From assembly GCF_001723175.1 (NCBI RefSeq), contig NC_064650.1, positions 2,294,001-2,358,000 of the forward strand: DNA of 64,000 nucleotides, written 5' to 3'. Below the pieces are notes generated by a model. That model was not told the DNA's origin. It did no database searches and saw only the letters and a program-made list of their open reading frames with translations. The translations under genes were made by a program, and so were the position numbers. This document shows positions 53,516 through 64,000 of the stretch, one piece after another (positions within the stretch are counted from its first letter, which is position 1; every line of letters begins with the position of its first letter). This stretch comes from Penicillium oxalicum (Eukaryota > Ascomycota > Eurotiomycetes > Eurotiales > Aspergillaceae).

Positions 53516-55133
53516 GGCTTCAATCTGAAATGGCGGAGAGTGTGCGTAGGACGATAGGATGAGGACGTGAATAAAATTCCCTGTACGTTGATTGCTGTGA
53601 TCAGTCACTGGGGGGATTCAAAGCGGGCGGGGCAAAGGGTTCAGATGGTCTGATGAAAACCCTCCCAAAAGATCGTTTGGAGATGGAGAGAATTGAAGCC
53701 AAGGTCGAGAATGTCAGGGCGTCGTACCTAGGGAAACTGGCGTGGGTCCAAAAAAAGGGGGGGCGGACTCTTTGAGCGGGGGGAAAGAAAGGAAGAGATT
53801 AAATGAAAAAAAAGAAAAGAATCCCCAAAGCGAGAGACAGGAAGCAACTTCGACGGTGCTAGCTTGGAGCGCGCAACAAACGAGAGAACGAGAAGAGGAT
53901 GGATGAGTGATGAGAAGGGGAGTTCAGGAGGGAAGGTGCCGTCGGTGCTGGAAAGAAAGGGGGGGCTTGTGAGGCTGTCTGGGTCGGGTCGGGTCCAGTG
54001 ATCAAGCTCCAGGCGCAGATGGCTCGGGCTCGGGCTTTTGGGCCTTTGGGTTTGGGCGATTGCTGCAGCAGAAAAGCTCAGGTACCTGAGAGACTCTGGA
54101 GTGGATCGACCCGCGTCTAGACGATGAATTGAACTACCACCGACAGTAGGGAGTCCTGAATAGTCGGGTTTACACCTCCAGCACGCAAGACGATACATCA
54201 TTTTATCGGGAATGGCAGCAAGGCTTGCTGAGGCTTGCATATACACATCAATACACCTGTCCCCCCCCCCCCTCCTCCCCCTAATAGTTCTAATCTTTTT
54301 TATTTTGAAAACCAAATTAAAAAAAAAAATAAAATAAAAAGACAAAGATCGGCATCAAGCTCCCAGGAATTGAGGAGTTTAGCGCTCCATGTTCAATCTC
54401 AGATATCGGAAATGGCAATTCCAACCTTTCCTGTCGAGGTGAGGAGAACCGAACAAGTCGACAATGCATTCGTATGTGCAAATCGCCTGTGTAGACACGG
54501 ATCAATGCGTCCTGACTGGCTTGAAACAGCCTTGCTGAGATATACGTGATGCCTGAAATGTACATATAACTCCAGGGTATTATCCAGTCTGCTGTGTTCA
54601 AATCAAATCGAGACGACAATGCAGTCTCGGTAGCTACTTTTAAAGTGTAGATTTGAAACACACACTAGATCATGGACATGTTGTCTGTCTACATCAGCCA
54701 TCCATGTTGAACTCCGAAATCAGGGGGAGGGTAGTCACGTGAGATCCACCCGGGTGGGTCTTCGATTTGCAGTTCGCCGTGAATGTGGGTGGACAGGTCA
54801 AAACAAGCACAATCATTCATGGATTCCTAGTATACCTAGCAGTCATGTACTAGATGTACTAGACTAGGAGACACCAGACACTAGACATTGTATAGTTGAC
54901 AACGGGCTTGTATGGCTGGAGGGTTTGGCATTTACCTAGTTTTAGATTACATGGTGAATTGGTCCCAAATGTAGAAGACCAGGTGATTAACCTCGGAGAT
55001 GAGTTCGTTGAACATTGTCACGGATGGAGCAGGAGGTGGTCGATCGAAGCAATGCCCTGCCCTCACAATGAGTTGCTGTAGATTGGAGGATGGGAGAAGA
55101 AAAGAAAAGAAATTATCGTGAATGCATGCATAT
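53516..55133. other. Intergenic region upstream of septin
   Basis: 1.6 kb containing the septin 5' UTR/promoter and the 3' flank of pob3. Purine-rich tracts and a C12 run occur. No gene is supported. Confidence 0.5.
54261..54272. repeat. C12 homopolymer within a pyrimidine tract
   Basis: Twelve consecutive C residues followed by TCCTCCCCCT. Length is likely unreliable in assemblies. Confidence 0.9.
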
Positions 55134-57161
55134 CTAATTCCCAGTCTTGCTCTTCTTCTTGGGGCGAGCGTCGTCGCCGTCGGACCCGGCACCACCCTCA
55201 TCATCATCGCCCGCATCGGCCATTTCCTCGTCACTATCGCCACTGCTCTCGTGAGCCGAGTCGTACTCCTCGGCCACGTCAGATTCCGAAGAGGCATTGA
55301 AATCTTCATCCACGGACTCCTCATCCTCATCGGCCGAGCCCCGATCGGCCCGGCCACCGTCCTCGTCGCTCGACTCGCCCATGTCTTCATTGTTCAGTGC
55401 AGCCTTCAGGAGGGTGGATGACTCTTCCAGCATCTCATTCTTGATTCGAATGCCCTTGGCCTTGAAGAACTCTTCGAGAGGTTGTTGCTCCTCGCTGCAA
55501 GTCGATAAGTTAGCGATGACACATTGAAAGGGTGAAGGCAGAGCTCCACTTACCGGTTGATGTTGCTGAACTGGTGTTCGCCCAGCCCACCCTTCAGAGT
55601 CACTGCGATATCGAACGTTCGGCTGGCGGAGACCGCACCACCAACGCGCGACATGGTCACCACCGCCACATTTTCCAACTGGATATACGTAGCGGGCTTG
55701 GGCACAAACATGAGACTCTTATCCAAGAAGTACAGTGAGCCTTCGTTGGCCTTGATCGAGCACTTGACTCCGTGGTGGCCGTGGTGACTAGTGAAATCCT
55801 TTGAAGGCATGATGACCTTCTTGCCAGCCAACCCGCGGAAGATCTTCGTGACAACTTGGTGGATGGGTTCTTCGTAGTGAGCCTGCAGCTTATCGCCGTA
55901 TTTTGATTTCAACAAGTCCCTGGGAGCAGGTCAGTCAAGCAATTCTTGTTTGCGTGGATCCTTGGTGGTGAGTGGACCTACTCGGTCATGTTCAGTTCCA
56001 AGCTGATTTCTTCATCCAACTTCAGCTGCATCACCAGGAACGGATATCGGGTCTGACCCTGACGAAGAGGGGGGTCGAGACCGAGAACGATGAGCGTGTG
56101 TGTATCATCATTCTTCGGAAGGAGGAAGAATTTCTTAATGGCCGAGTATTGAATCTTGTAGTCGTACGTCTTACCCCGCAGACGGAATGAGGACTCGTAC
56201 ATGTCGATGTCGAAACGACCACTGCAGCGACAACGATCAGTTAAAATTGGTCCACAAGGAATGAACGGGGGAGAGGAACGAACCGTGGAGTAAGGTGCAG
56301 AACATCCAAGAAAGTCGCAAACGTGTCACCCGCCACATCTCCAATCTCAGCTTTGTCCATAAGCGTTTCGTAGAACAGGTTGGCCGCATTTTGCTCCTCC
56401 GCCTCTTCCTCGTTCTCCTCCTCGTCCCCTTCAGCTTTCTCCTTCTTGGTGGCGGTTCCAGGAATGTAGAATCGCATCTCGACTAACTCGTCGGGGCCAG
56501 CAGCGGCCTTGCGCCCGCGGTTCTTGGTACTCCCCGCAGGTTGGCCGTCAGCACCGTTAGCCTGGTCTGCTGAAAGCGCGAATTCCACCGCTACTTCGTT
56601 CTTGCCGGCAAGGTTGGTATTGGAGATCTCGGAATAGGGCACTTCGAAAGCGGGTCGGTTCTGGACATTGAAAGATAACTCGGCTTTGGTGAACTCGGCT
56701 TTACCCCAGTTCCATCCACGAATTGCATGCTCGCGACTCTCGACGTTGATACCGTACCAGATTTTGAAGGCTTTGCTGAGTCGCTCAAAGTCCTGTAGAT
56801 CAGAGAAGATGGATCAACACAACTCTCCGATCAAACCTGAGGCCTGGTTCTGGGCGCGTTTGACCTACCTCTTGATCAAATCCATCCAGTTGGATCACTC
56901 CTGAGCTCCTCGACAAAATCTTCAATTCATATCCTTTGGCAGCGCGACTCCATTGAGCGTGACCGATGTTGCTACTATCCAGAGTAAAGGTATCGCCGCC
57001 ACCGGAGGGGCGCCAGCCAAGACCACTCTCAGCAAGCTTGCACTTTCCTGGCTGTTTTGAAAGGTCCAGGTAGATGTTATCGAAGCTCTCCCTTTAAAGC
57101 AAAATCAGGTCAACTCTGTCTTAGCGTTCAAAAGAGGTTGTCGAGGAGGCCGAGCTTACAT
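55134..57161 (-). CDS. pob3: FACT histone chaperone subunit Pob3
   Basis: Six exons on the reverse strand: 57160-57161, 57091 down to 56869, 56284-56792, 55982-56221, 55554-55919 and 55134-55494, giving 566 residues. The first exon supplies only AT of the start codon, and the G comes from exon 2; this is the only join giving the family start MESFDNIYLDLSKQPGKC. SSRP1/Pob3 N-terminal and PH domains follow (KAFKIWYGINV, FRLRGKTYDYKI, FLLPKNDDTHTLIVLGLDPP), then the middle domain, and an acidic tail rich in Asp/Glu/Ser ending with KKKSK. With Spt16 it forms FACT, which reorganises nucleosomes during transcription and replication. It is a housekeeping gene outside the cluster. Confidence 0.94.
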
Positions 57162-60100
57162 GGTGGAGAGATTCTGTCAAAAGTGTAGGTTTTTTTGGTA
57201 CAGTTGGCAGGAGGCCAGATGCTTTGAAATGTAGTAGATGCGACCGGTAATGGTTTAAGATGTGGGGGTGGATTGAAAACACCGCAAGTAGCTGAAGATG
57301 GGGAAGCTTTTCAGATTTCTCGGAGGTCGCGTTGCGGCGCGCCGCAGGAGGACGAGGCACTTTCGCCCCATTGGGCTTAGCCTGATACTGCCGTAATGCC
57401 ATATTTCTAAGGCACAAAAGGCGTGGACCGTACTACGTCGACATGCTGGAGCTTCTTGGGATTCAAGCCAAATGAATAGACTGGCTCTGCAATGAAAGGT
57501 TCTGGGAAGCTGCCTTTGAAAAGCTGACGAATGCCGGTGAGAGAAGCTGGTTTTACTAATGCTATATGCGCTCCTACCTATTGGGAGATCAACCTTCTTG
57601 GATGTGCACATGAAGCTTTGTAGGTCCATTGTTTTGGAAGACTGAATAGTAGCTTTCAATGCCCGAGCTACCTCCATATCTGGAATCAATACTTTGGCTA
57701 CCTAAATTCAGTCAAAATGAATACATTTTATGCACGAACATAGAATGCAAGTCGCAGCTTCGTGACCTCAGCCCTGTCCCTTGGTCGGATGCCGCCGGAT
57801 GCGAACTAGCGCTCGAAGGAATATATCTCTGCATCCCATCGACGGGAACAGTTGTACTGCTTCTGCAACTACCTCCTAGGTATGGACCTACTCATACAAT
57901 CAAATGGAAGATGTAGATAATGACTGCATGAATTGATTTGAATTCAACTATTTAAGATCCCCAAATCTCAAAGTACTCAATGAATTGAGAAGGTGAAGGT
58001 CGCTCGTGGTCAGCAACATTGCCTAAGAGAATGTGCAAAATGTTGATCGAACCCAAGTCTCTGAAGAGGTCAAGCCTTAAATAGAAGATGCATCCCGCAT
58101 ACAAGTCTCCCATACTGGTTTATATCATTTGAAACCATTGAAGTCACAATGCTCTGCGGGTGAGATGCTGCTCGGGCATCAACTTCCTGATCTCCTCGTG
58201 GTCCGGCAGAGGGTGCTCGAGCAGAGTGCACAGCCATCGACTACCGTGCTAATATGAGCTTGGTGATTTCCAGAACCTTAGCTGCTTATCTGTGAAGCCA
58301 GGCCACGAATCATCCACGTACGCTGGATGAATAGCCTCCAAAAACATTTTGCTCGGATCAATATGCTTTGGCTCATACAGTAAATTGCTGTGGAGGAGTC
58401 TTATTCCAGCCCCACTCGGGCTGGACAGCACAGACGACACCTAGAAGTCTTTGAGTGCAGTAAATGCTACAATTTATGCATGCTGTGTACCTCCACCGGT
58501 GCTACAACGTGCCAGAGTCCGCGCTCGCTCTCCCTCTGATATTGAGGGTAGGCGTCTAAGAAGAGTCCTTTTCAAATGCAAAAAACCCACATCTGTACCT
58601 GTACAGTATGTTCGAAATGTTCGAAATACCTACGCGGTATCATGGACCAATGAGTCGACACCGGCTTCGTAGGATGCCCCACTCGGCAGGTTCCAGTCTT
58701 GCGCAAGAGTGGAGCCCCGACTACTATATTTACTTGGAGTTGGACCGAGACGGGACTTTTATTTGGTGCTGAGACCATGATCTCGATTCTCAAATGGAGG
58801 AGATTGTTTCAGCCCATTTTCAGACCAAGCTCAAAAAATGATAGGACGGTGGAGACCTTGACTGGAATGGGATCAAGCGACGGGACTCGCCTGTTCATAA
58901 TTAATGTTTGATACGATTCAACTATGACGCTTCGACCGCCAGTTATGGGTCGTTGAGTACATTGTCCGCACGACTTGAAATTAATCATACCTACACAATT
59001 GGGTTCCCAGAAGAAAAAGGCTTAGATGGACGGGGTTTCATTACCCGTACCGGTTATTCTACTCTCTTACTTGATGAAAAATACCCACTAGGCGCATAAT
59101 CAAGTTCTAGGGAGGCCTTTAGTGTCCGTACTCAGAAGTCTCGAGGAATGGGCCCGCGGCTATTTAACTAGTGAAATTGGTGCAAACCGAGTTGTCGATC
59201 CCCATACAGTACTAACTCTACCGGGAACCGTGGACCGTCATGGAAACGTAATTTGATATTGCCAACATTGCGGATCTTCCACCTTGCGGCACTGCATACT
59301 CGTCAAGTCCGGAAAAAAAACAGCTCCATTCCAACCTGCATCTCGTTGCATCATGAGAACCTACACAACATCGTGATGCGCGGAGTCTCATTGAATATGG
59401 GCGAAGCAGACTGGTGGATTCATCAATGCATCTCAAAAGGGAATAGCTCAGAGATGAGAAGGAGGCAGGATAATAATACGCCTATTCACCATCTCCTGCT
59501 ACCTGCAGGTGCAGGTGCAGCTGCAAGCGGCCGACACAGTTAGCAAAACAGCCTTCAGTTGGACTGGACCATCAAGGATCCCGAATCAGCATCACCCACG
59601 GGTGAAGTGGATCCCTTGGGGACGGGAGGCTGGCCAGAAAAGGGATTTGATTGGATACATTGGAGAGATCGCAAATTGAAGGGTGGAGACTCAACCTGCC
59701 TGGGTTGCTCTGCCCCTTTCGTGTCCCAGCGACAACGGCGTGGCTTGACGGGACTGGGAGGATGGGAGGATGGGAGTGACTTGCTGACTTGACTGACGCG
59801 AGAGCAGATCCAGCGGACAGGTGGGCGAGACATTGACTGGTTTGTGAAATCATCCGGTACCTGGATGTATGCTGAGTTGCTTACTCGTAGCCTCCGTAAG
59901 ACATACAGTACTTCAGTACCCATATTGCAGGACGAGCAATAGATCGGGTTGTTGTGGATGTTTCGCCGTCTGGCTGTTTAGGGCGGCCCTTGGATGGGCT
60001 TCAGGCTTAGTTTTGAGGCTACTGACCAGCTGGATTCATGAGCAATCCAGTCCGGTCAGCCCGGTGCCCGAGATCCCATGTACCTCGTCAAGGCCAGCGC

Positions 60101-60719
60101 CCATCCACGGCCCAGAAGCCACTCACGGCATCCACCTTCAGCACCAGCACAGTACTACTAGTAGTACCAGTCTATGTACAACATAACAGTACCGCCAGAG
60201 TCCAGTCTACCGACCGGCTGTACAGTCGTACCGGTGGTACCCCGTCAGTACCGTCGTCCTCGTCCAACCACACTCACATTACAGGTTGGCAGGTACCCAG
60301 GTACCCAGGTACCCAGTGCCCACGCCCCCTCTCTCTCAGAGTGATTCCTCCTGGGTCGAATCTTTCAATTCCACATCTACCCACACTAGTCATTCCTTGA
60401 TCTTTCTTACCTGCGATCAAGAGACTCCGGTCTCGATATGCAGCCGTCACTCTCTTGTATTCCCCTAGATTCCTAGATTCCATCTGGCTCGTCCTGGCGA
60501 GTCGCCTCATTCCTTATTGACGTTCCTTTTCGTCCCGCGGCGGACCATCACACGCCTGCAGTCTCCTGAATTCGTACCGTCACTCCCTTCGGTCGACACC
60601 TCACTTTCACCACTTTCGTTTTACCGACTTGAATTTGCGCCCTCTCTCCGACCTTCCCATTGTCCCCTCCGACAGAAGGCTCCCATACACACCGTGCCTG
60701 TCGTCGCTGCCCCTACACA
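57162..60719. other. Large intergenic region between pob3 and rax2
   Basis: 3.6 kb between divergent genes. Short frames near 57255-57689, 58699-58911 and 59555-59923 show no motif or exon support. The right part, rich in CT and short GGTACC-type repeats, is probably the long promoter/5' UTR of rax2. I see no tRNA or rRNA. Confidence 0.5.
60291..60314. repeat. Short tandem repeat (AGGTACCC)3
   Basis: Three adjacent copies of AGGTACCC, about 400 bases upstream of the rax2 start. Confidence 0.85.
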
Positions 60720-63700
60720 ATGAAGGCTGCTTCATTGTACGGGCCCGCGGCGGCTGGTTTATCCACGATCGTTGCGATTTTGCCGACCGTACACGCCTTG
60801 ACCTTCGACGCGATCTCGATCCCCGAAATCAACCTCGCCTCGTTGGGTCGAGTCACCATCACCGGCGACTTCGACGGCGTCTCCCTCTACGAATATGAAG
60901 GACAATCCCAAATCACCCAGGGCCAGGGGTCGTCGCTCCTCACACCCCTCCCCAATGGCATCCTCACGAGTCTCTCATCCGCCGACGCTCACATTCGAGA
61001 CATGTGCGCCTTCACGAAACAGGACGGTGCTCTGGCCGGGATCTTTGTGGGTGGCAATTTCACCAAGCTTGGCGACGTCGAATCAACCGGGGCCGCGCTC
61101 TTCCATCCCAACTCCAGCGACGTGACAGCGCTGCCGGGCTTGACGGGTTCCGTCTCGTCGGTGCTCTGCGATCAAGCCGCCAATCGCGTTTACGTGGGCG
61201 GCGACTTCTCCTACAAGAACACGAGAAATGCGATTGCATGGTCCCCCACCGATGGCTGGATGGAGCTTCCCTTTGACGGACTCAATGGTCCCGTTAATTC
61301 AATCATCAAACGGAGCGACGGACATATCATCTTTGGAGGATCCTTCGACGGTCTCGGCAACATGACCAGTTCATCCGACAGTGACCGCCAACAAATCCTC
61401 AATTTGCAAACCGCGACCGTGACGGCCGACGCAGAGTCTTCCTTGGACGGATTTATCGACCCGCGAAACGTCATCTGCTCCACGAGCGGCGAGGCCGGCC
61501 CGGGAAAGACGTGGTTGCTCCACGACTATGCGCCTGGATTTTGGCGAGCCGACTTGGGATTCACGTTCCAGCCCACCAAGCTCCGGTTGTACAACACCCA
61601 TCTCGATGGCCGCGGTACCAAAGATTTCCTGCTTCGGGCCCTGCCGGACACCGGAATCATGAACCTGACCTACACGGACGACTCGGGGAATGTTGCCCAT
61701 TGCGATGCCTCGTGCCCACTTCCTGAAAACCCCCACAAAAAGTATCGTGATTTTACCCTGGTTAACCCCGTGGGAATGCGGGGCTTTCAGATTGAAATTC
61801 TGGACTGGTGGGGTCAGGGTGCAGGGCTGAATGGTATCGAGGTCTTCCAGGACCAAATCAAGACCTACGCCGTGGATGCCTTTAACGAGCCCACCTGTGG
61901 CGAAATCGACTTTCCCTCGAAGTCCACGCACACGGGCTCCTGGACGGTCAAGGATGCGGGCTATCTCTCTGCCTCTGTGACGAATTCCAACGATACGGAC
62001 ACGTCGGTTGTGCTGTACCCGGATATCAAGGAGTCCGGCAACTACACTGTCTTTCTGCACACGCCTGGGTGTGTGCAAGACGGCAGTTGCAACTCGCGCG
62101 GGCTGGCTAACGTGACCGTGAGTGTTGCCGAGGACAGTGACGCTCCACAGCCGCTTTCCATGACGAAGACCCAGACCAACAATGACAACAAAATCGAAAC
62201 GTTGTACTCTGGGTATGTCGACGCCAGCAGTGATTCATTCCGTCCTTCCGTCACACTTCGCCCAATCCCGGGCCAGGGCGATCTTACCTTTGTCGCTGGC
62301 AGCGTCGAGGTCGTTCTTCTGTCTCCGTCCACCTCTACGGGCGGGTTGAACGGGCTTTATGAGTATGACCCTGCATCCAAGACCACGCCGCCTCTTGACA
62401 GCTCCAATGTGAATACGGCTGGAAAGTCGCTCGACAAGGGAGCTGTCGTCATGAGTTTGATCGAGACCAATGGTGCCGTCTACGTGGCAGGCAATTTTAG
62501 CACCAAGGAATTCCACAACATCATGTCTATTTCAGACGGTAACGCAACTGCCCTCTCTGATGGCGGCTTGAATTCCGAGGTGTTTGCCATGGCCACGCTC
62601 GACGAGGTCATGTACGTAGGAGGTCAATTTACTGACGCATCAGCCGGAGGCGCCGAGGCGCTCTCATACGTTGCCTCCTACTCATTTTCGTCGAAGAAGT
62701 GGTCGCCCCTCGGTGCAGGACTGAATGGCCAGGTCCGCACAATCTTCCCGATTCAGCTCAACGTTTCCTCGGACGTCAACGAAACCACTCTCGCAGTGAG
62801 TGGTGACTTTGACCAGATTCGTGCCACCGCTGACCATCCGGCCGTCTCGGTCGCCGGGTTCGCAATTTGGTTGCCCTCCAAGAACACCTGGCTTCAAAGT
62901 CTTAATTCCACACAGATGGAGTTTGCCGGTCAACTTTCCGCCGTGGCAGTGGTGAACGATACCGCTATCCTTGCCGGAAATTTGGCCACGGATGGTATTA
63001 CAGCATCTGGCGCTGTCTCTCTCCAAAATCAAAAGGAATTGAGTTTGCTGCCTCTCCCGGTGAATGTTGACCACACTGCGACTACGAGTGGGATCAATAC
63101 GGGCGTGTATGACACGGAATCTGATCGGAACTTGACTATCTTGGGTGGTCATTTCACCGCAGTCAGCAGTAATGGCTCTACCATTCACAATGTCGCCTTG
63201 CTGAATGGCACTGAAGAGCAGGTTTCTGGACTACCTGCGGGTCTGAACAGCAACTCCACTGTTCACTCCATGGCTGTTTACAACAACACCCTTTTCATCG
63301 CCGGTCTCCTCACAGGAAACATTGGAGGTTCTAGCGTCAGCGGCTTGGTCACTTACGACTTGTTGCGCAACTCTTTTAAAGAGGATCAACCGTGGTCCTT
63401 GAATGGCAAAAATGCCAGCGTCAGCTCCATCGCCGTCAGACCGGGATCATCAGAGGTCTTCGTCGGCGGTAGTTTTGACTATGCTGGCTCGCTGCCTTGC
63501 ACTACAGTCTGTAGTCTCGACTCCTCTGTCAACCAGTGGAGTTGGCCCGGTGCTTCCATCAGCGGTACCGTTATGTCACTTGCCTGGGCCAACGCAAACA
63601 CCCTGTATGCGGTGGGCGATATCGAAATCGGTAACACCAAGACCGTGGTCGCGACCTTTAGTAAGAAGACCTCAGACTGGACTGTGCTCGCTGGGGCCTC

Positions 63701-64000
63701 TCCTTCCGACATTCCGGGCAACGTCACAGCATTTACTCCTGCGAATGAGGACCTCTCGAACTTTTGGCTTGCAGGCAGTTCTACCAATGGCTCGGCATTT
63801 TTGCTGAAATATGAAGGGTCAAAGTTCCAATCTCCGGGATCGCTGTTCTCGGAGGGTACTAAGATTCGTGGTTTGGAAGTCCTTCCTCTCAGCCATGGTC
63901 ACTCGTCAGCTTCCTTGCTCAACAATGATCAGGCTCTGCTGGTGCTGGGTGAGCTTATCATCCCCGACTTTGGAAACGCCTCGGCGGCTCTGTACAACGG
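60720..64000 (+). CDS. rax2: Rax2-type cell polarity/bud-site selection protein, 3' end cut by window edge
   Basis: Open from ATG at 60720 to the right edge, 1093 codons without a stop or intron. The first 26 residues (MKAASLYGPAAAGLSTIVAI, ending VHA) form a signal peptide. The rest is an extracellular beta-propeller/Kelch-like repeat region with recurring G-G-x-F and V-G-G-D-F-type turns (FVGGNFTKLG, VYVGGDFSYKN, IIFGGSFDGLG) and many N-x-S/T sites. This matches the fungal Rax2 family, single-pass plasma membrane glycoproteins of about 1200 residues marking growth sites; the C-terminal membrane helix lies beyond the window. It is part of the conserved flank, not the metabolite cluster. Confidence 0.9.
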   Translation, partial: MKAASLYGPAAAGLSTIVAILPTVHALTFDAISIPEINLASLGRVTITGDFDGVSLYEYEGQSQITQGQGSSLLTPLPNGILTSLSSADAHIRDMCAFTKQDGALAGIFVGGNFTKLGDVESTGAALFHPNSSDVTALPGLTGSVSSVLCDQAANRVYVGGDFSYKNTRNAIAWSPTDGWMELPFDGLNGPVNSIIKRSDGHIIFGGSFDGLGNMTSSSDSDRQQILNLQTATVTADAESSLDGFIDPRNVICSTSGEAGPGKTWLLHDYAPGFWRADLGFTFQPTKLRLYNTHLDGRGTKDFLLRALPDTGIMNLTYTDDSGNVAHCDASCPLPENPHKKYRDFTLVNPVGMRGFQIEILDWWGQGAGLNGIEVFQDQIKTYAVDAFNEPTCGEIDFPSKSTHTGSWTVKDAGYLSASVTNSNDTDTSVVLYPDIKESGNYTVFLHTPGCVQDGSCNSRGLANVTVSVAEDSDAPQPLSMTKTQTNNDNKIETLYSGYVDASSDSFRPSVTLRPIPGQGDLTFVAGSVEVVLLSPSTSTGGLNGLYEYDPASKTTPPLDSSNVNTAGKSLDKGAVVMSLIETNGAVYVAGNFSTKEFHNIMSISDGNATALSDGGLNSEVFAMATLDEVMYVGGQFTDASAGGAEALSYVASYSFSSKKWSPLGAGLNGQVRTIFPIQLNVSSDVNETTLAVSGDFDQIRATADHPAVSVAGFAIWLPSKNTWLQSLNSTQMEFAGQLSAVAVVNDTAILAGNLATDGITASGAVSLQNQKELSLLPLPVNVDHTATTSGINTGVYDTESDRNLTILGGHFTAVSSNGSTIHNVALLNGTEEQVSGLPAGLNSNSTVHSMAVYNNTLFIAGLLTGNIGGSSVSGLVTYDLLRNSFKEDQPWSLNGKNASVSSIAVRPGSSEVFVGGSFDYAGSLPCTTVCSLDSSVNQWSWPGASISGTVMSLAWANANTLYAVGDIEIGNTKTVVATFSKKTSDWTVLAGASPSDIPGNVTAFTPANEDLSNFWLAGSSTNGSAFLLKYEGSKFQSPGSLFSEGTKIRGLEVLPLSHGHSSASLLNNDQALLVLGELIIPDFGNASAALYN

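Noticed and set aside
57255..57689. 144-codon minus-strand frame upstream of pob3
   Set aside because: It overlaps the probable pob3 promoter, lacks motifs, and has no supported splice partners.
1..64000. CRISPR arrays, bacterial operons, ribosome binding sites, insertion sequences and rRNA genes
   Set aside because: The intron-rich fungal genes rule out a bacterial context. No direct-repeat/spacer array, terminal inverted repeats or rRNA-like segments were seen; tRNA genes were looked for only by eye.

Overview
The window is filamentous ascomycete (Pezizomycotina, most likely Eurotiales) nuclear DNA. Genes carry many short GT-AG introns (about 55-135 bases), and recognisable fungal genes include a Cdc3/AspB-type septin, the FACT subunit Pob3 and the polarity protein Rax2. 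Coding exons were assembled by hand from reading frames, splice sites and family motifs. Nothing was searched against a database.

Layout. 1-3.6 kb: an F-box-like gene running off the left edge and a hexapeptide acetyltransferase. 4-41 kb: a secondary-metabolite cluster built around one 3973-residue PKS-NRPS (13247-25168; KS-AT-DH-MT-KR-ACP-C-A-T-R*). Around it lie a trans-enoyl reductase, two cytochromes P450, two FAD monooxygenases, an O-methyltransferase, a Zn2Cys6 regulator with an apparent one-base frameshift, a membrane transporter, a UstYa/DUF3328-type protein and, unexpectedly, a nuclear gene for the mitochondrial complex II cytochrome b subunit (SDHC/Sdh3). 41-51 kb: gene-poor DNA with a GNAT relic and an orphan nuclease-fold-like protein, then a second Zn2Cys6 regulator beside two unrelated PLP aminotransferases, which may be a separate small cluster. 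51.8-64 kb: a housekeeping block of septin, pob3 and rax2; rax2 runs off the right edge.

How the cluster probably works. The PKS has no ER domain of its own and would borrow the separate enoyl reductase. The NRPS half condenses an amino acid, and the R* domain, which has Phe where reductases have the catalytic Tyr, would release a tetramic acid by Dieckmann cyclisation. A P450 could expand this to a 4-hydroxy-2-pyridone, and the FAD enzymes and O-methyltransferase could hydroxylate and methylate the ring. The SDHC copy has changes at quinone-site positions where resistance to complex II inhibitors is known. Together these suggest a complex II inhibitor of the atpenin/harzianopyridone kind, with the SDHC copy as a self-resistance target. 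This is the main finding. It is an inference that depends on a second, ordinary sdhC existing elsewhere in the genome.

Regulation. The shared PKS-NRPS/P450 promoter holds four ATCCCG elements in 56 bases. An 8-mer found twice there (CGGGATTA on the other strand) recurs upstream of the O-methyltransferase, and a related inverted repeat lies upstream of the first FAD monooxygenase. These are candidate pathway-regulator sites.
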